Below are positions 54,201 through 64,000 of a stretch of DNA of 64,000 nucleotides, piece by piece (position 1 is the stretch's first letter; each line of letters starts with the position of its first letter). Under the pieces are notes generated by a model. That model saw nothing but the letters and a program-made list of their open reading frames with translations. It did not search any database and was not told where the DNA came from. This DNA is from Psettodes erumei (Eukaryota; Chordata; Actinopteri; Pleuronectiformes; Psettodidae), in NCBI GenBank assembly GCA_016785225.1, contig JAFBJZ010000781.1, positions 4,216,001 through 4,280,000 on the forward strand. Reading direction: 5' to 3'. The position numbers were made by a program, and so were the translations under genes.

Positions 54201-57200
54201 CAATTCACTCAACAGTTCATGAACAGTATTGATGTTTTTGTCTGAATTCTCAACAGTTAATTATTTATGATCGCACATGATTTATGAGTAAACTTTGACT
54301 GCAGGGAAGACACGCTGCTGACAGGACAAATTCACCCACAAATATTCATGACATTATGAGCGGACATGGCTTTTTGAAAATATAATTCATTTTCTACAAA
54401 GCACAGGCTCTTCCTATGTGTTAATCTTCAACCTCAATGATCAATGATTTGTTTTTAAAAGAGACACACTGAACGTAAAGGACGACAGTTTCCTTGTGAG
54501 GGGAAATAGTGAACTGCAGGTATACCACTACTTGCTGCATCCATGTATCTTCAGAGCATCTCTTGTCAACCAGTCTGTCCACAATATGAGAGTAGATTAA
54601 GAGAGCACTTAATAGTGTCTGTGCTTACAAAATTAAAGGAGGAATTATTAAGGGTTGGTGCTGGAGGGATGGAACCACCCTCTGGAGCCCAGTGGCTATG
54701 AATTGCACATTGTGCGGTGAAAAGGCGCTTGTGAATAAAACATGGCTGGATGTGAAAGTACTATATTTTAAGTTTATAGGACAAATAGCCTGCAATTCTC
54801 ATGAATACCATACCTGTAATACATCGAGATCGATGGATCAGGATAGAGGGGTGGGTATCCCAGGAAAATTTCAACATTCAGACTCAGCTCCCTAAGAATC
54901 AAGGTCAGACACCAGGGACACCGCCGGCTCTCTGCTCACCTAGAGATGAGTAAGAGAGCCGCAGGAGTTCGGGGGGGTGCTTTCAGCAGGGTGCTTTGAC
55001 TAATGCTGATGCCGGTACTACAGCGATGCCTTGCTCGTGCCCCTGCTGTTTGCCTATTGAGCCAGGGCCCGGAGGCTAGAAGGCAGGGAAACAAGCCTGC
55101 CTGCGCCAGTCTGCTCAATTTCAGCCCGATATCTATCACACTCAGGCGATCGATGAAGAGTTCTTCACCAACAGCCAACCATGCCTGTAGGGGGATGACC
55201 TCTTGATCTTTGTCTGATTCCTCTGATCGAGATCCATACTGCCAGCTTAGCCTGGCTTAGCTGCCCTCTGGACACAGACCACTCTCAGCAGGCACAAAGT
55301 TCAGCCGCACTGTAGAGTCCATTACCGGTAAAAAATACACACTTTCCTTTCAAACCTCAGTGGGCTAGGATTAAAGTCAGAATGACTAGATCTGAGCCAG
55401 AATGTGAAGTGGGATGTAACAATTATGGGGAGATGTGAGATATGGACATGTGCAGACCCTGTCACTCTGAGATTGATCCGTCAGTCTGGGTCTGCCCTTC
55501 ACTTTATCCCTGCATTTTTTTTTGCCTTTTTCACTTTTTTTTCACCATTACTGACAGGGTTTGGAGAACTGAGAGACCGGTATCAAGGTTCACAGCATTT
55601 TATTAGAGAAACTAGAATAAAAGCAGTTGAACTGGGTACAGGTCTGTAACTATTTTCTGTAGGCACAGCAAAATAAACAAAGTTTATTTCATGCATGAAT
55701 CGTGGAAGGCATCGTGGGTCATCTTCTGAGAATTGAAGTGGCACAGGAAACAAGTCATTTGACCTCACTGCTGGAGGAGCTTTCTAAAGCATTGTGGAAA
55801 TGTTTGCTGTCTTAATGGAGACTGATAATTTTTTGCTCTCACTGTACTAAGCAAGCTTTGCAGAAATATGTTCTGCAGTAGCAAAATGTATTTATCTAAA
55901 CCCCTTGTCACATACAAAACAAGGAGAAGTCATGTGAGCGAGTGTTTTATAAGGTAAGAAACCCACCTCATGCCCTTCTGGCCTTTCAATTACAAAAACA
56001 AATTTATAAGTATAAAATCTCCTGCTCTGAGTGCCATAGGAAGAATTTGCCATTAAATCTCAGTGTATCTGATCCTTTTGAAAAGTAGCTCCCACTGTGC
56101 AGTGTCATGAAAAGGCACAGTAGCACACCCACTCATTTCCACACTTGTTTCTGTAGATGTAGCTGCAGTGAAAATGAGTGGCAGGTCCTCCAAATACCTT
56201 TTCCATCCTGTTAAGGGGCATGGGACATGTGATCCCATGCAGCTTCAAGGACTCTGACTGTATCCTGGATTAGCTGGACATTTGTTACAATCCATTGTCC
56301 TCATTAGCATTACATGTAGTATGCCACGTGCATACTGCGGCAGCCTCAATTAGTGCTACCACTTCATCATCAGCCTCTAAGCTGTAGTAGATGCTAATGG
56401 GTTGCTCGCTTGAGGTCTATCCATCAGCCCCCTTTTGTAAACTGCATGACTCACGCCATCTGAAAAAAAAGAAACTTCTTGTTATCTTGTGCCACTAAGA
56501 AACGGGGACATGCGATGCAGCTTCGACACGGGTGGAAGGAAGTGGCTGAGGTTATTAGATGGCAGCCAACAGGTACCTTCATGTCCAGGTATACAGTACG
56601 TGCTCTTCTTATGAACAGCTTGCATGATGGTTCGTGTGCATTTCTGCAGGATTAGCTGGCATATAAAGCGCTTATGTCTGTATGTCTAACTATGCGCTTG
56701 ATAAATGGCTCTCCAGATTTCACTTGCCTGGCAGAGAAGATATGCATTGCAATGGAGGCAATAGAATCGAAAGGAGTAAAATGAAACATTCATTGGTGGA
56801 TGTTGATAGATGACTTTATCATGTGAGAGCAGAAGTGGCCAGAGAAGGCCAGGGTGATGATGTATTGTTTAACGATACATTGGAGCGGTACGTGAATACA
56901 AACGGCTGCCTTCATTTCTCCTCATCTCTGCGGCCGCGAAGCTCCTGTGAGTGAGCACAGTTTGGTGTCTCGGCCAGGGCGGGAAGACTGATGAGTCCAG
57001 ATATGATGTATGCCCTGTCCTCCTGCACCCTCTCCATCACCAGGCATCCACAGCATGGGTAATGATGATGAGGGCAGCCCGGACAGGAGCGTATTACTTC
57101 ACGATGGTAAAAGATAATGGACCAGCCTCCTACTGTGCAGGGGAATGTGCGCAGGCATCCAATTACTGCCTTTAAGATCCATCTCAAGATGACCCAAAAA

Positions 57201-59579
57201 AACACACACAGCTCTTTCACACTTTAAGTGGAATGGAGGATGCCAACACAAGGAGGCTGAGGGTGACAAGGGAAGCAATTAATCTACACTATTAATATAT
57301 TAATGTATGTTTGTCCGAAGCGAGAAGAGGAAACACAAGGACAGAGAGGAGGTGGAGAAAAAAAAGAGTTAAAGATCTGAAAAAGAAGGTGAAAAGAAGA
57401 CAAGCCAGGACAGGCAAGCGGTATTACAGTCAACAGAAAGCATTCACAGGCACTTCCTCGCTCTGAACTGACTGAAACTTTTGAGTACTCCTTTCATTTT
57501 CTGCTTTTGAAATAATTGCTGCATTTGCAGAACTCGGGCTTCACGGTTTGGAAATTGGTGACAAAGTGGTGAGCAGCGCTCTGAGCCCTCCCAGTGCAGG
57601 TGGGTCTGTGACAACACACAGGAGGAGCCCTCTTCAAAGGGAGCGGGGGAAAAAAAAGAAGAAGAGAACTCATCTTTCAAAACGACGTCGCCGCTTTCCC
57701 AGAGGTGTCACCCATGGCAGAGCCCATCGCTTGGCTGGGGAAATGCAATAAAAAGACCTTTTTATAATAATCAATTCCAGCAAATGGGCAGGGAACGGGT
57801 CTGAGGAGCCATTGCAGTAATAGGCCATAAATGTGATCAATCCCAAAATAAGCTTCCCATTACTAATAGTCATTAGCTTTATTACATTACAACCTTTAGA
57901 GACATGGTCAGTTATGGATCCTCATTCAGTTTATGAGATTATCTCTGGTTAAGACACAGTTACAGCAGCTTTTCCATTATGACAAAATACAGTCGAGCTT
58001 ATTAGACTAATTAGTGCTAATTACAGATGAAAGAACTTCCTTGAGCAAAACCACAGAGCTGTTGTGTCAACGTCTGCCTTCAGCGTGCTCTGTGAAGTCT
58101 CCCCCTCTCAACTTGATTAAAAGAGATTGGAGAATTTCCCTCCACGCTATCGCTGAACACACCCTCCTTTTCTTCCTCGACGTCTCTGTCTCCCCTTCTC
58201 TTCTCCGCACTTCTTTTTCCTCTTTCTCTCGTCTGTAACCTTGGTTTACTGTCAAAATCATAAAAATGTTCCACCACTGCAAAAAAGTTAAACTACGATA
58301 ATCGTAAGGATGCCACCAAGTGCACAACATGAGAAAGGGCTTTCCATTCATCTTTATGTGGAGAAACAAGTGTACAGCTGTGGACAATCATATTTCTTTC
58401 GAAGCTCCATTAAGCAATATCATTTATATCAGTCTGCTTAATTTTCTTAAGAAAGTCCATTAAGGAAATAGTCCTAATTTTCTCACTGAAATTCTTATGT
58501 CCTCAGACTGTCCAGCGGCTAAAATCCAGATGAGATGAGCTCGATAGAATCTCCATAAAAAGCTTGAGAGACTCATCTGAGTCAACTTTAATTATTGCTG
58601 TGCTCTCGGAGAAAAAACGCTTAACGAGCAGCTTAAAGAGCAATTTTTGCATTCACTTATCCAGCGTGTTTCCCTCACAGGCTACTACATTACTGATGGA
58701 GTTTGTTGGGAATGTATGCAGCCTGAGAAGAAGACTGCAGGTCTGCCTCTAGGCTGGAAAAAACACTAAATGTACCATATTAATACTGTCCTGAAAAAAA
58801 GGCTGCCTTGTATCTTCATTGTATTACACAACATTGTAACTGAACTGTAACTTGAAGAGTAACACGTGCTGTTGGAATGCATTTCTTACACTAAGCTTCC
58901 AATTTTCAATCTGAGAAGAGGAAAAATAGTTCACTTTTTGTCATTTTCTACATCTGGAAAGAAACTAGTGGCTGCTTTCAGCCAGAAGCCTTTAGCTGAA
59001 ATTTTAAGGAGACAAGTTTAGATCTGTACCGCTGTGGGCGGACAACTTGGAGTTATTAGGTCTGACCACTTCTCTGCATGGTTCCCCTATGTCATTCCCT
59101 TACTGCGCAATGAGAAGACCTTAAAGTAACTCAACATTTAGTTCACGAAGATACAATACTTCCCTAGTCTTACAATCGCTAGAACCTGCCATCAATGAAC
59201 CTCATTGTGACTGGGTATGTGATTGTGATTCTGTCCACCCACATGTCATGTCCCAAGTCTGCCACAGCTCCGTCTTCACCACTCCTCAGTGGTTTGGACC
59301 TGTTTTTTATTGGAATAACTGAGTTGGTTTTCCCTTTGGTGGAGTGAGGGTGCTGTGTCTGTCTGTGTGTGTGTGTTTCAGGTGGGCTGACAACACTACT
59401 CTTACATTACCACATTACCTTACTTCCTCTTTTCTATCAGCGAGGAGTGTAGCAGAGGGGAGGGAGAGGAACTTATCTGTGGGCCTTTCATGCCACAGTG
59501 ATCCCAAGTAATCTAATTCAGCCTACCTCTTTCTCGCTTGTGTGCCTCTCTCATATTGGAGCATGCAGATTGCAAAAGC

Positions 59580-59634
<55 letters not shown>

Positions 59635-61529
59635 GCATGAGGGAATGAAAAGGGGACAGAGGGAAAAAGACAGAGTTAATGAGTTCTGAATGTGTCTGCA
59701 TGTATAAGTATTTGTGTTGTGGGTTAAGTACCACGGGATGGCTGGACATGCTGTGCACCTCGGGATGTGGTCTGTGCAGGGGAAGCGTGTGTGTGTGTGT
59801 GGGGGGGGTGTCGCACTCAACCTCTTTATATCTGACAATGAAAATATTTTTCCAGGGTACATGCTGATCAGGGAACCTGATCCCTTTCCATGCACCGTTC
59901 CACACTCTGACATGATAGCAGCTGCTTCCCCGACACCCCCCCTGAATGGAAGAGCATCTCAACATAAGGAAAAAGGGAATTTCTGTACATACTTACATGG
60001 CACACCCATCATATTTTCTGTCTTACACATCCAAAACGCTATTTGTCTTCATCGCCCTTGAGGCTTCTGCCTAAATCATCCTGTCCCTAATTGATTTCAC
60101 CAAGTTTAGCAAATAATTGTAACATCAGGTTAACTGAGATGGATTTTTGTCATTGTGGGGAACAAAATTTTACATGATTTATAGAAAGCCATAAAACCCT
60201 CTATTCTATGTAAAATGAGCAGAATAATCAGAGTAAAAAACCCTTTCAGGACTGATTGATGACTGCATGTTAGACCTTTTTTTTGGGTGGGTGTGGGCTC
60301 AGTCACAGATTTATTTTACAAAAACAAAAGTGGAAGTATTGCCTTTTATATATGCACAAAATGCAAATGAAATTTAATCACTCAGTAAAGACTTAATTTA
60401 AAATGTGTTTTTCAATGAGCAGGCTACAGCAAATTCTATGGGTGAATCTCTTTTATGAATGCAGCCTTGTGTGAAATAATCATGAAAATCATCTTTCTGA
60501 TTTTTTTTTGTGAGTGGAAGGTGTGGGAGCTAACTATATATTCCTCGAGCAAGGCACGCAGGCTGTTGATACATCAATGGCATGAAAAGGATGTGAGAGA
60601 AGGAACTCAAACAATACTGCAGCATTAGACACATAGCTTCAATTATCCTGAGAATGGATCAGTGGGAGAGGATGCGGCGCATTCCTCTGAATCCAGAAAC
60701 AGTCACCCACAGGCATTTTTCATCTGCACAGCTACGGGCAATACTTAGAGAATAACATTGACATAACAGTCGGGTCTGTATCACGCACATCAGAAGCACT
60801 GAAATAGAAATGAATGCAATCTTTGTTTTAGTAATCAACCCCAATGTGACAGCACATCTTTCTCTTTAGTCTACAGAACTGATTCTGCTCTTCTTTTTTT
60901 TTACCTGATCTAAATTAGAAGCAGTACTCTACAGGTCGCTGAACAAAGCTGTGGAGATGCTTGAAAGAACTCTCTTTGTGAAGCTCTATAGGGGGAGCTT
61001 TGGTAAATCTACCCAACTGAGTACCTCTCCCTCGCTGAGGGAGACACACAGCTCCAGGCTTACCCTCAGGCCAGAGCCACCATCCCGACGCCATCTGAGG
61101 CCTGCTACTACAGATGCTATCCTCCCGCACTGTTCCCTAAACATACTCTGCAAGCACACACCTACATTTAGTAGAAGTTACTACTATGTGAATGTATCCT
61201 GAATGTACAAGTAAAACTCTTCCCATTAAAAATGAATCAAGTAAATGTAATTTAGTATTATCGGTAAAATGAACTTTGGGTATCAAAGATAACAGTACTC
61301 ATTACATGGAATGACCCCTTTCAGTGTTATTATGCATGTATTGTGTGATTGGATTATCATGTATTAGTGTGCATGCAGCATTTTCATGTTGTGGCTGGTT
61401 AATATCAAGCTAATTTTCATTTTGTGTTGAGGGGTGTGGTAGTTATTAATTCTGAATATTTTCTTTGTAGCATTTTCTGGGGTAGCACATCGCACACTTC
61501 AGGCTCATACATACTAGTATTTTTTTTAC

Positions 61530-61561
<32 letters not shown>

Positions 61562-64000
61562 CCATGTTTTCAGTCATGCTTAAAAGTGCAGCAGTGCTCC
61601 GCCATTTCCACTGCAAATTACATTTCAGTCCTGTTTTGAAAGGAGACATGTTGATTCAAAGTGTAAAATTAATAGAAAATGGTGTTCCATATTGTCAGGA
61701 TGCACCATTTCACATTCCGAGTGATGAGCGTGCAGCCATCTATTTAGGCTACGCACTGAGCTGGAAGTGGCATCACTCACCATGGCCAGGGGCACGATGC
61801 CCGCCAGGTCCTCCTGCGCCAGTCGGATCTCCGTCTCGGCCTCTTGTGTGGCAGCACGGCTGGCCGGGTACTCCACCTGCCAGGCCATCCAGCGGCTGCC
61901 CTCCGGGAAGCTTTCCAGTTTCAGATCCACCTGAAGCACCCTCTGAACTCCCATCTCAGACCTGCCAAAGAGCAGGAAAAAAAAGGGTGTCAGTGAATGG
62001 TTAAGCAGATGGCTGGGGGAGAGTTTGAAAAAGAATAAATGTGTGTGAGCGTGTGTCTGTGTGCATCTGTCTTTGGATGCTGGCGCTCATGTGTGTTCAT
62101 GAGCTCATTCAACCTACTGTCTGCTGTAATGGTGACAAATGGTAAGGGCTGATGAATGTGTCTGTGGCTGAAATCTATGACATTTTACCAAGAGAGATTC
62201 TTCAAAATGTCATGTCCCTTTGCATTTGACTCTCTGGTCAACCCTCCGTTTCATGCAATAATATCAGCCTCCCCTTCTTTATCCCGCTTATTCCTTTCCC
62301 CAGGTGATATGCACTGTAAATAGAACCTATAATCTTGTGGCTGCTCCTCAGAGCAGTTGGGAGGAATGCTTCACCAGGCGTCACCCCGCTAAGGTGTTGA
62401 TGGTCGGGTTTGTCACCGGTGCCCTTGTTTGCCACAGAGTGTAAATATACTGCATGCTTTGGCACAATCTACTGCAGGCCCGAATTAAGTCAGACAAATG
62501 GAGAGCATTGATAATAAAATTTCCCATGGTGCCATAAGTCTCTTTTGCTCAGTGTTTAAATATAGCCTAGAGGCAGGAAAGGTCAGCTTTGCACAGGAGC
62601 TGGAAGAGATGGGAAATGGCACAAGATCTGTTAGCCATGTCTTGCGTGTCAAATGGCAGGACTCGGGGCCAATAAATTTCATGCATGGTCTCTGTGGCAC
62701 ACCGGTACAAAACGGCATCTTGTAATTTGAGCATGGTGAAGAGGAGAGAGACAGGGAAGGGGAGAGCTGAAGAAATTCACATGGTATCTCCATGTGCTCG
62801 ATGTAACATGGAAAACAGTTTCAAGCACACAGTCGGAAATAGGAGGAGGAGTCACAGTAGTATTGAGCAAACAAAAGAAAGAGATCATAAAGACAGATAA
62901 AGAGAGATAATACATATGCGGAGCATCTTGGAGAGAAACCAAAGCAAATGTATTACATCCTAAATTATGAATAGGGGAGTAAAACAATAAAATGATAAAT
63001 AATAGAACATCTTTTATCCGCTGCTTTCATATTCACGCCGGTCTGACACTATTTCCACATCATTCTCATATTATTCAGTTTCATTCTGAGAGAATGAAAG
63101 ATTTGTAGCGCAGCCGAGCACAACAACCCAATTTTTACATCCAACGGAGGTGTGTATAAATAATTAAGATGACAACCAAATGACTCATATTACATTTCAT
63201 ACCATGCTGTTGAAGGTGTAGTGTGACATCATGGACCACAATAACTATCCCACAGTGCTACATCGAAAGACAGATGTTAATCTCTGCTTTTTTTCTTCTT
63301 TTTTTTTTACCGGTAAAAGCCACAAGCTTCATCAGGCGAGCAAAGTCAACAGATGATGTACCGGACGTCCAGAAATAAACCTCTGAGTCCTCCACAGTCA
63401 TCACGCATCATGCAGGACCTGTGTCAGCCATCAGCCCAAATGGCCTACTTTCTCCAGTATGGGCCCACTTTTACCGTGGAAAGGTTGCTCCGGCAAATGT
63501 CGGCCACTTTAAAACAGCGGTGCAGCAGAAAGGGTTGAATGCGCAGTACGCACATTACCCAAGTTACTGTACAGGACCTATACTCAACACCCTGATAGTT
63601 TGAAGTTGAGTGTTACAGGCTTTTTGGCCTAGAGAGATATCAGTCCCTCTGCTTTATTTTAGCATTTATGACAGACATGCTGCTAATTTTGCGGTTCTGT
63701 GACATAAATATCCAACTTCAAAAGAAGAAAAGATGACAGAAGCACAGAAATGAGGACAAGAAGTAAAAGGAAGAAATACGATCATGGGGCACTGCAAAGA
63801 TTAGATCAAGGACAAGTGCAAAGAGATGGAGAAATGCACATTACATCACAGCACTTGAGCCCTTCCTTTGACTTCAATAGATGACACTTTTTGTAGGGGA
63901 TGAATAGAAACTAGAAAGAACTAAGAGAGAGCAGACCTCGGCCGAGGCTGAAAACTTCCCCAAAAGCAGAGGAGCGTTCTGATCTGAATCAACGTGGGTT
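32118..64000 (-). CDS. tmem132c: tmem132c-like gene, exons 4-9 (3' part; 5' end beyond window)
   Basis: Minus-strand spliced gene: complement(join(32118-33284, 35050-35241, 37402-37675, 42103-42311, 47779-47922, 61781-61961)), continuing past 64,000. The 2167 nt give about 721 C-terminal residues with matching phases at every junction (codons split only at the 42103/37675 junction and at the 61961 edge). The product is a TMEM132-family single-pass type I protein: cohesin-like and Ig-like (BIG) extracellular domains, one helix and a cytoplasmic tail. The family acts in neural adhesion and actin regulation. Signature segments are LDLKLESFPEGS-like DLKLESFPEGSRWMAWQVEYP, DDKVTITELGVQLVTGLS and the tail HDWVWLG. 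The paralogue C is inferred from its convergent position beside slc15a4, as in human; sequence alone leaves tmem132d or b possible. Signal peptide and N-terminal domain exons are not in the window. Confidence 0.88.
33285..35049 (-). other. tmem132c intron 8
   Basis: 1.8-kb intron. Besides the UG-rich 3' end there is a CA-rich patch at about 33530-33590. Nothing else recognised. Confidence 0.85.
33295..33342 (-). repeat. GT/CA-rich tract directly upstream of the exon 9 splice acceptor
   Basis: On the gene's strand the last intron ends with a T run, then GTGTGCGTGTGTGTGTCTGT, gggcatgtgcgtgtatgta and ttccacag. The region where a polypyrimidine tract is expected is a degenerate UG repeat. Confidence 0.85.
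35050..35241 (-). CDS. tmem132c: tmem132c exon 8
   Basis: 192 nt, phase 0 on both sides, 64 codons from VLSPLSDSILAEKTVTVVDD to TTTTQEVLQSPKQ. Flanked on the minus strand by gcacctcctag and CAG|gtcagg. This is one of the most conserved segments of the TMEM132 family (DDKVTITELGVQLVTGLSM). Confidence 0.95.
35242..37401 (-). other. tmem132c intron 7
   Basis: 2.2-kb intron with a somewhat GC-richer segment at about 36000-36250 flanked by AT-rich DNA. No exon, repeat family or RNA gene recognised. Confidence 0.8.
37402..37675 (-). CDS. tmem132c: tmem132c exon 7
   Basis: 274 nt; one base completes the Arg codon, then 91 codons. It starts STRDSEDEDDEDRRGRSC with a highly acidic patch and ends LMGLDVGMTTIQ at CAG|gtaggc. 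It contains the conserved piece QTSFMLGTDWQVDITELVWD. A repeat relic begins about 70 nt upstream of its acceptor (at about 37745). Confidence 0.93.
37745..38010 (+). repeat. teleost interspersed-repeat relic, copy 2
   Basis: Contains agactgaaatgtctcaacta, ttattggatagatagccaca, agtacagacattaacagtgc, ccagaggaggaatcctaatg and later caactattggacggattg. From memory these follow the fish family 'tctcaacaactattggatggattgccatgaaatttggtacagacattcatggtccccagaggatgaatcctaatgac'. This copy is longer and better kept than the one at about 27095. It lies next to tmem132c exon 7. Confidence 0.65.
40425..40454 (+). repeat. (TG)n microsatellite
   Basis: About 15 uninterrupted TG units within tmem132c intron 6. 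Confidence 0.95.
42103..42311 (-). CDS. tmem132c: tmem132c exon 6
   Basis: 209 nt beginning VSDRCDYVFVNGKEMKGKVK after cccacgtag and ending at APNQ plus two bases at AG|gtacag. It encodes a beta-rich Ig-like (BIG-type) piece, with NFTYGYLSAQLELSVWIPRL and an N-F-T sequon. The split Arg codon is completed by the first G of the next exon. Confidence 0.93.
43860..44001 (+). repeat. degenerate teleost repeat with 'tacttgagtaaatgtact' block
   Basis: Reads gggagtaaaatctgaatgtt, then gtgcgagtaccttaaaaatg, then tacttaaatacagtacttga and gtaaatgtactcagcactgg. From memory this follows a short repeat abundant in fish genomes that ends 'gtacttgagtaaatgtacttagttactttccacca'. Non-coding. Confidence 0.6.
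47090..47181. repeat. 17-bp direct repeats enclosing a 12-bp hairpin
   Basis: aacacacactttcatgt occurs at 47090-47106 and again at 47165-47181. Between and overlapping them, tgtgtgttcttg (47142-47153) pairs with caagaacacaca (47161-47172) around a 7-nt loop. A second overlapping inverted pair is cagcgaca (47130-47137) with tgtcgctg (47152-47159). Confidence 0.8.
47779..47922 (-). CDS. tmem132c: tmem132c exon 5
   Basis: 144 nt, phase 0 on both sides, 48 codons beginning DSEILNTAVLTGKTVAVPVK and ending CRSTDEDVVK. Flanked on the minus strand by a ctgtctccag acceptor and an AAG|gtcagt donor. It belongs to the extracellular region. A 13.9-kb intron separates it from exon 4. Its symmetrical phase would let it be skipped without a frameshift. 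Confidence 0.92.
53713..53912 (+). mobile_element. relic of a widespread teleost non-autonomous DNA transposon (MITE-like)
   Basis: The order ccctgtttccagaaaagctt, aaatgtaaataaaaacagaa, aaatgttgaaactga, ttttgaatttgatgcc and aacacatgttagaaaggttg follows, with substitutions, the start of a very common fish element that reads 'ccatttccagaaaagttggga...aaatgtaaataaaaacagaatg...ttttgaatttgatggc'. No transposase is present. The right end is lost or too diverged to place. Confidence 0.65.
59582..59632 (+). repeat. (TG)n microsatellite, about 25 units
   Basis: The longest uninterrupted dinucleotide tract of the window, with a second TG/G run (about 59788-59809) nearby. The reading frames on both strands here are repeat artefacts. 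Confidence 0.97.
61529..61560 (+). repeat. (ATT)n microsatellite
   Basis: About ten ATT units 220 nt downstream, in gene orientation, of tmem132c exon 4. Confidence 0.95.
61781..61961 (-). CDS. tmem132c: tmem132c exon 4 (first exon in window)
   Basis: Follows the acceptor tcctgctctttggcag (minus strand) with one base completing a codon from an exon outside the window, then 60 codons from SEMGVQRVLQVDLKLESF to EDLAGIVPLAM, ending at ATG|gtgagt in phase 0. The segment belongs to the extracellular TMEM132 middle region. Numbering as exon 4 assumes the nine-exon layout usual in vertebrate TMEM132 genes. Confidence 0.92.
61962..64000 (-). other. tmem132c intron 3, partial, running off the window
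   Basis: 2.0 kb of intron upstream of exon 4. Short GT-rich stretch at about 62038-62100. Frames on both strands show no TMEM132 similarity, so the preceding exon must lie beyond 64,000. Confidence 0.75.

Larger units (their letters stand above)
47923..61780 (-). other. tmem132c intron 4, 13.9 kb
   Basis: The largest complete intron of the window. It holds a degenerate transposon relic (about 53713-53912), pyrimidine-rich tracts (about 52943-53047 and 58170-58238), a long TG microsatellite (59582-59632) and an ATT microsatellite (61529-61560). I found no supported exon on either strand. Any conserved regulatory elements would need cross-species alignment to see. Confidence 0.8.

Noticed and set aside
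59513..59965. 150- and 120-codon minus-strand ORFs
   Set aside because: Built on the TG microsatellite and its CA complement (Thr-His runs).
1..64000. A previously undescribed operon-like, CRISPR-like or viral system
   Set aside because: No regularly spaced repeats, no clustered ORFs, and no intact viral or retroelement coding sequence were found; the window is explained by two known vertebrate genes and relic repeats.

Overview
The window looks like vertebrate nuclear DNA, most likely from a ray-finned (teleost) fish. Coding sequence sits in short exons bounded by GT...AG splice sites. Long (CA)n/(TG)n microsatellites are present, and several degenerate repeats resemble families I know from teleost genomes. 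I see no prokaryotic gene organisation, CRISPR array, rRNA, tRNA or intact mobile element.

Region 1 (about 1-24,470, plus strand): a complete slc15a4 gene, the lysosomal/endosomal proton-coupled histidine and oligopeptide transporter PHT1. Eight coding exons (1208-1783, 4021-4313, 4987-5128, 5365-5445, 7593-7773, 11736-11894, 16003-16161, 24317-24468) join in phase into an open frame of about 580 residues, close to the 577 residues of the human protein as I remember it. A CpG-richer stretch and a possible non-coding first exon lie upstream. A cluster of AATAAA hexamers follows the stop.

Region 2 (about 24,470-32,117): the gap between two convergent genes. I find no convincing coding exon here. 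It holds a teleost-type repeat relic, a short GT microsatellite and a near-perfect 18-bp hairpin.

Region 3 (32,118-64,000, minus strand): the 3' part of a TMEM132-family gene, best called tmem132c. Six exons are visible: 61781-61961, 47779-47922, 42103-42311, 37402-37675, 35050-35241 and the terminal exon 32118-33284. They give about 721 C-terminal residues: extracellular domains, one membrane helix and the cytoplasmic tail. The first exons (signal peptide and N-terminal domain) lie beyond position 64,000. The C paralogue is chosen because human TMEM132C and SLC15A4 are convergent neighbours on chromosome 12; the same tail-to-tail order appears here.

The two genes do not obviously share a pathway. 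One is a lysosomal transporter tied to innate immune signalling in mammals; the other is a neural adhesion-type membrane protein. Their adjacency is conserved synteny. The rest of the window is intronic or intergenic DNA with microsatellites, relic transposons and a few fold-back structures. I did not find a new biological system; the most checkable oddities are the hairpins, the UG-rich 3' splice site of the last tmem132c intron, and overlapping short linear motifs in the TMEM132 tail.
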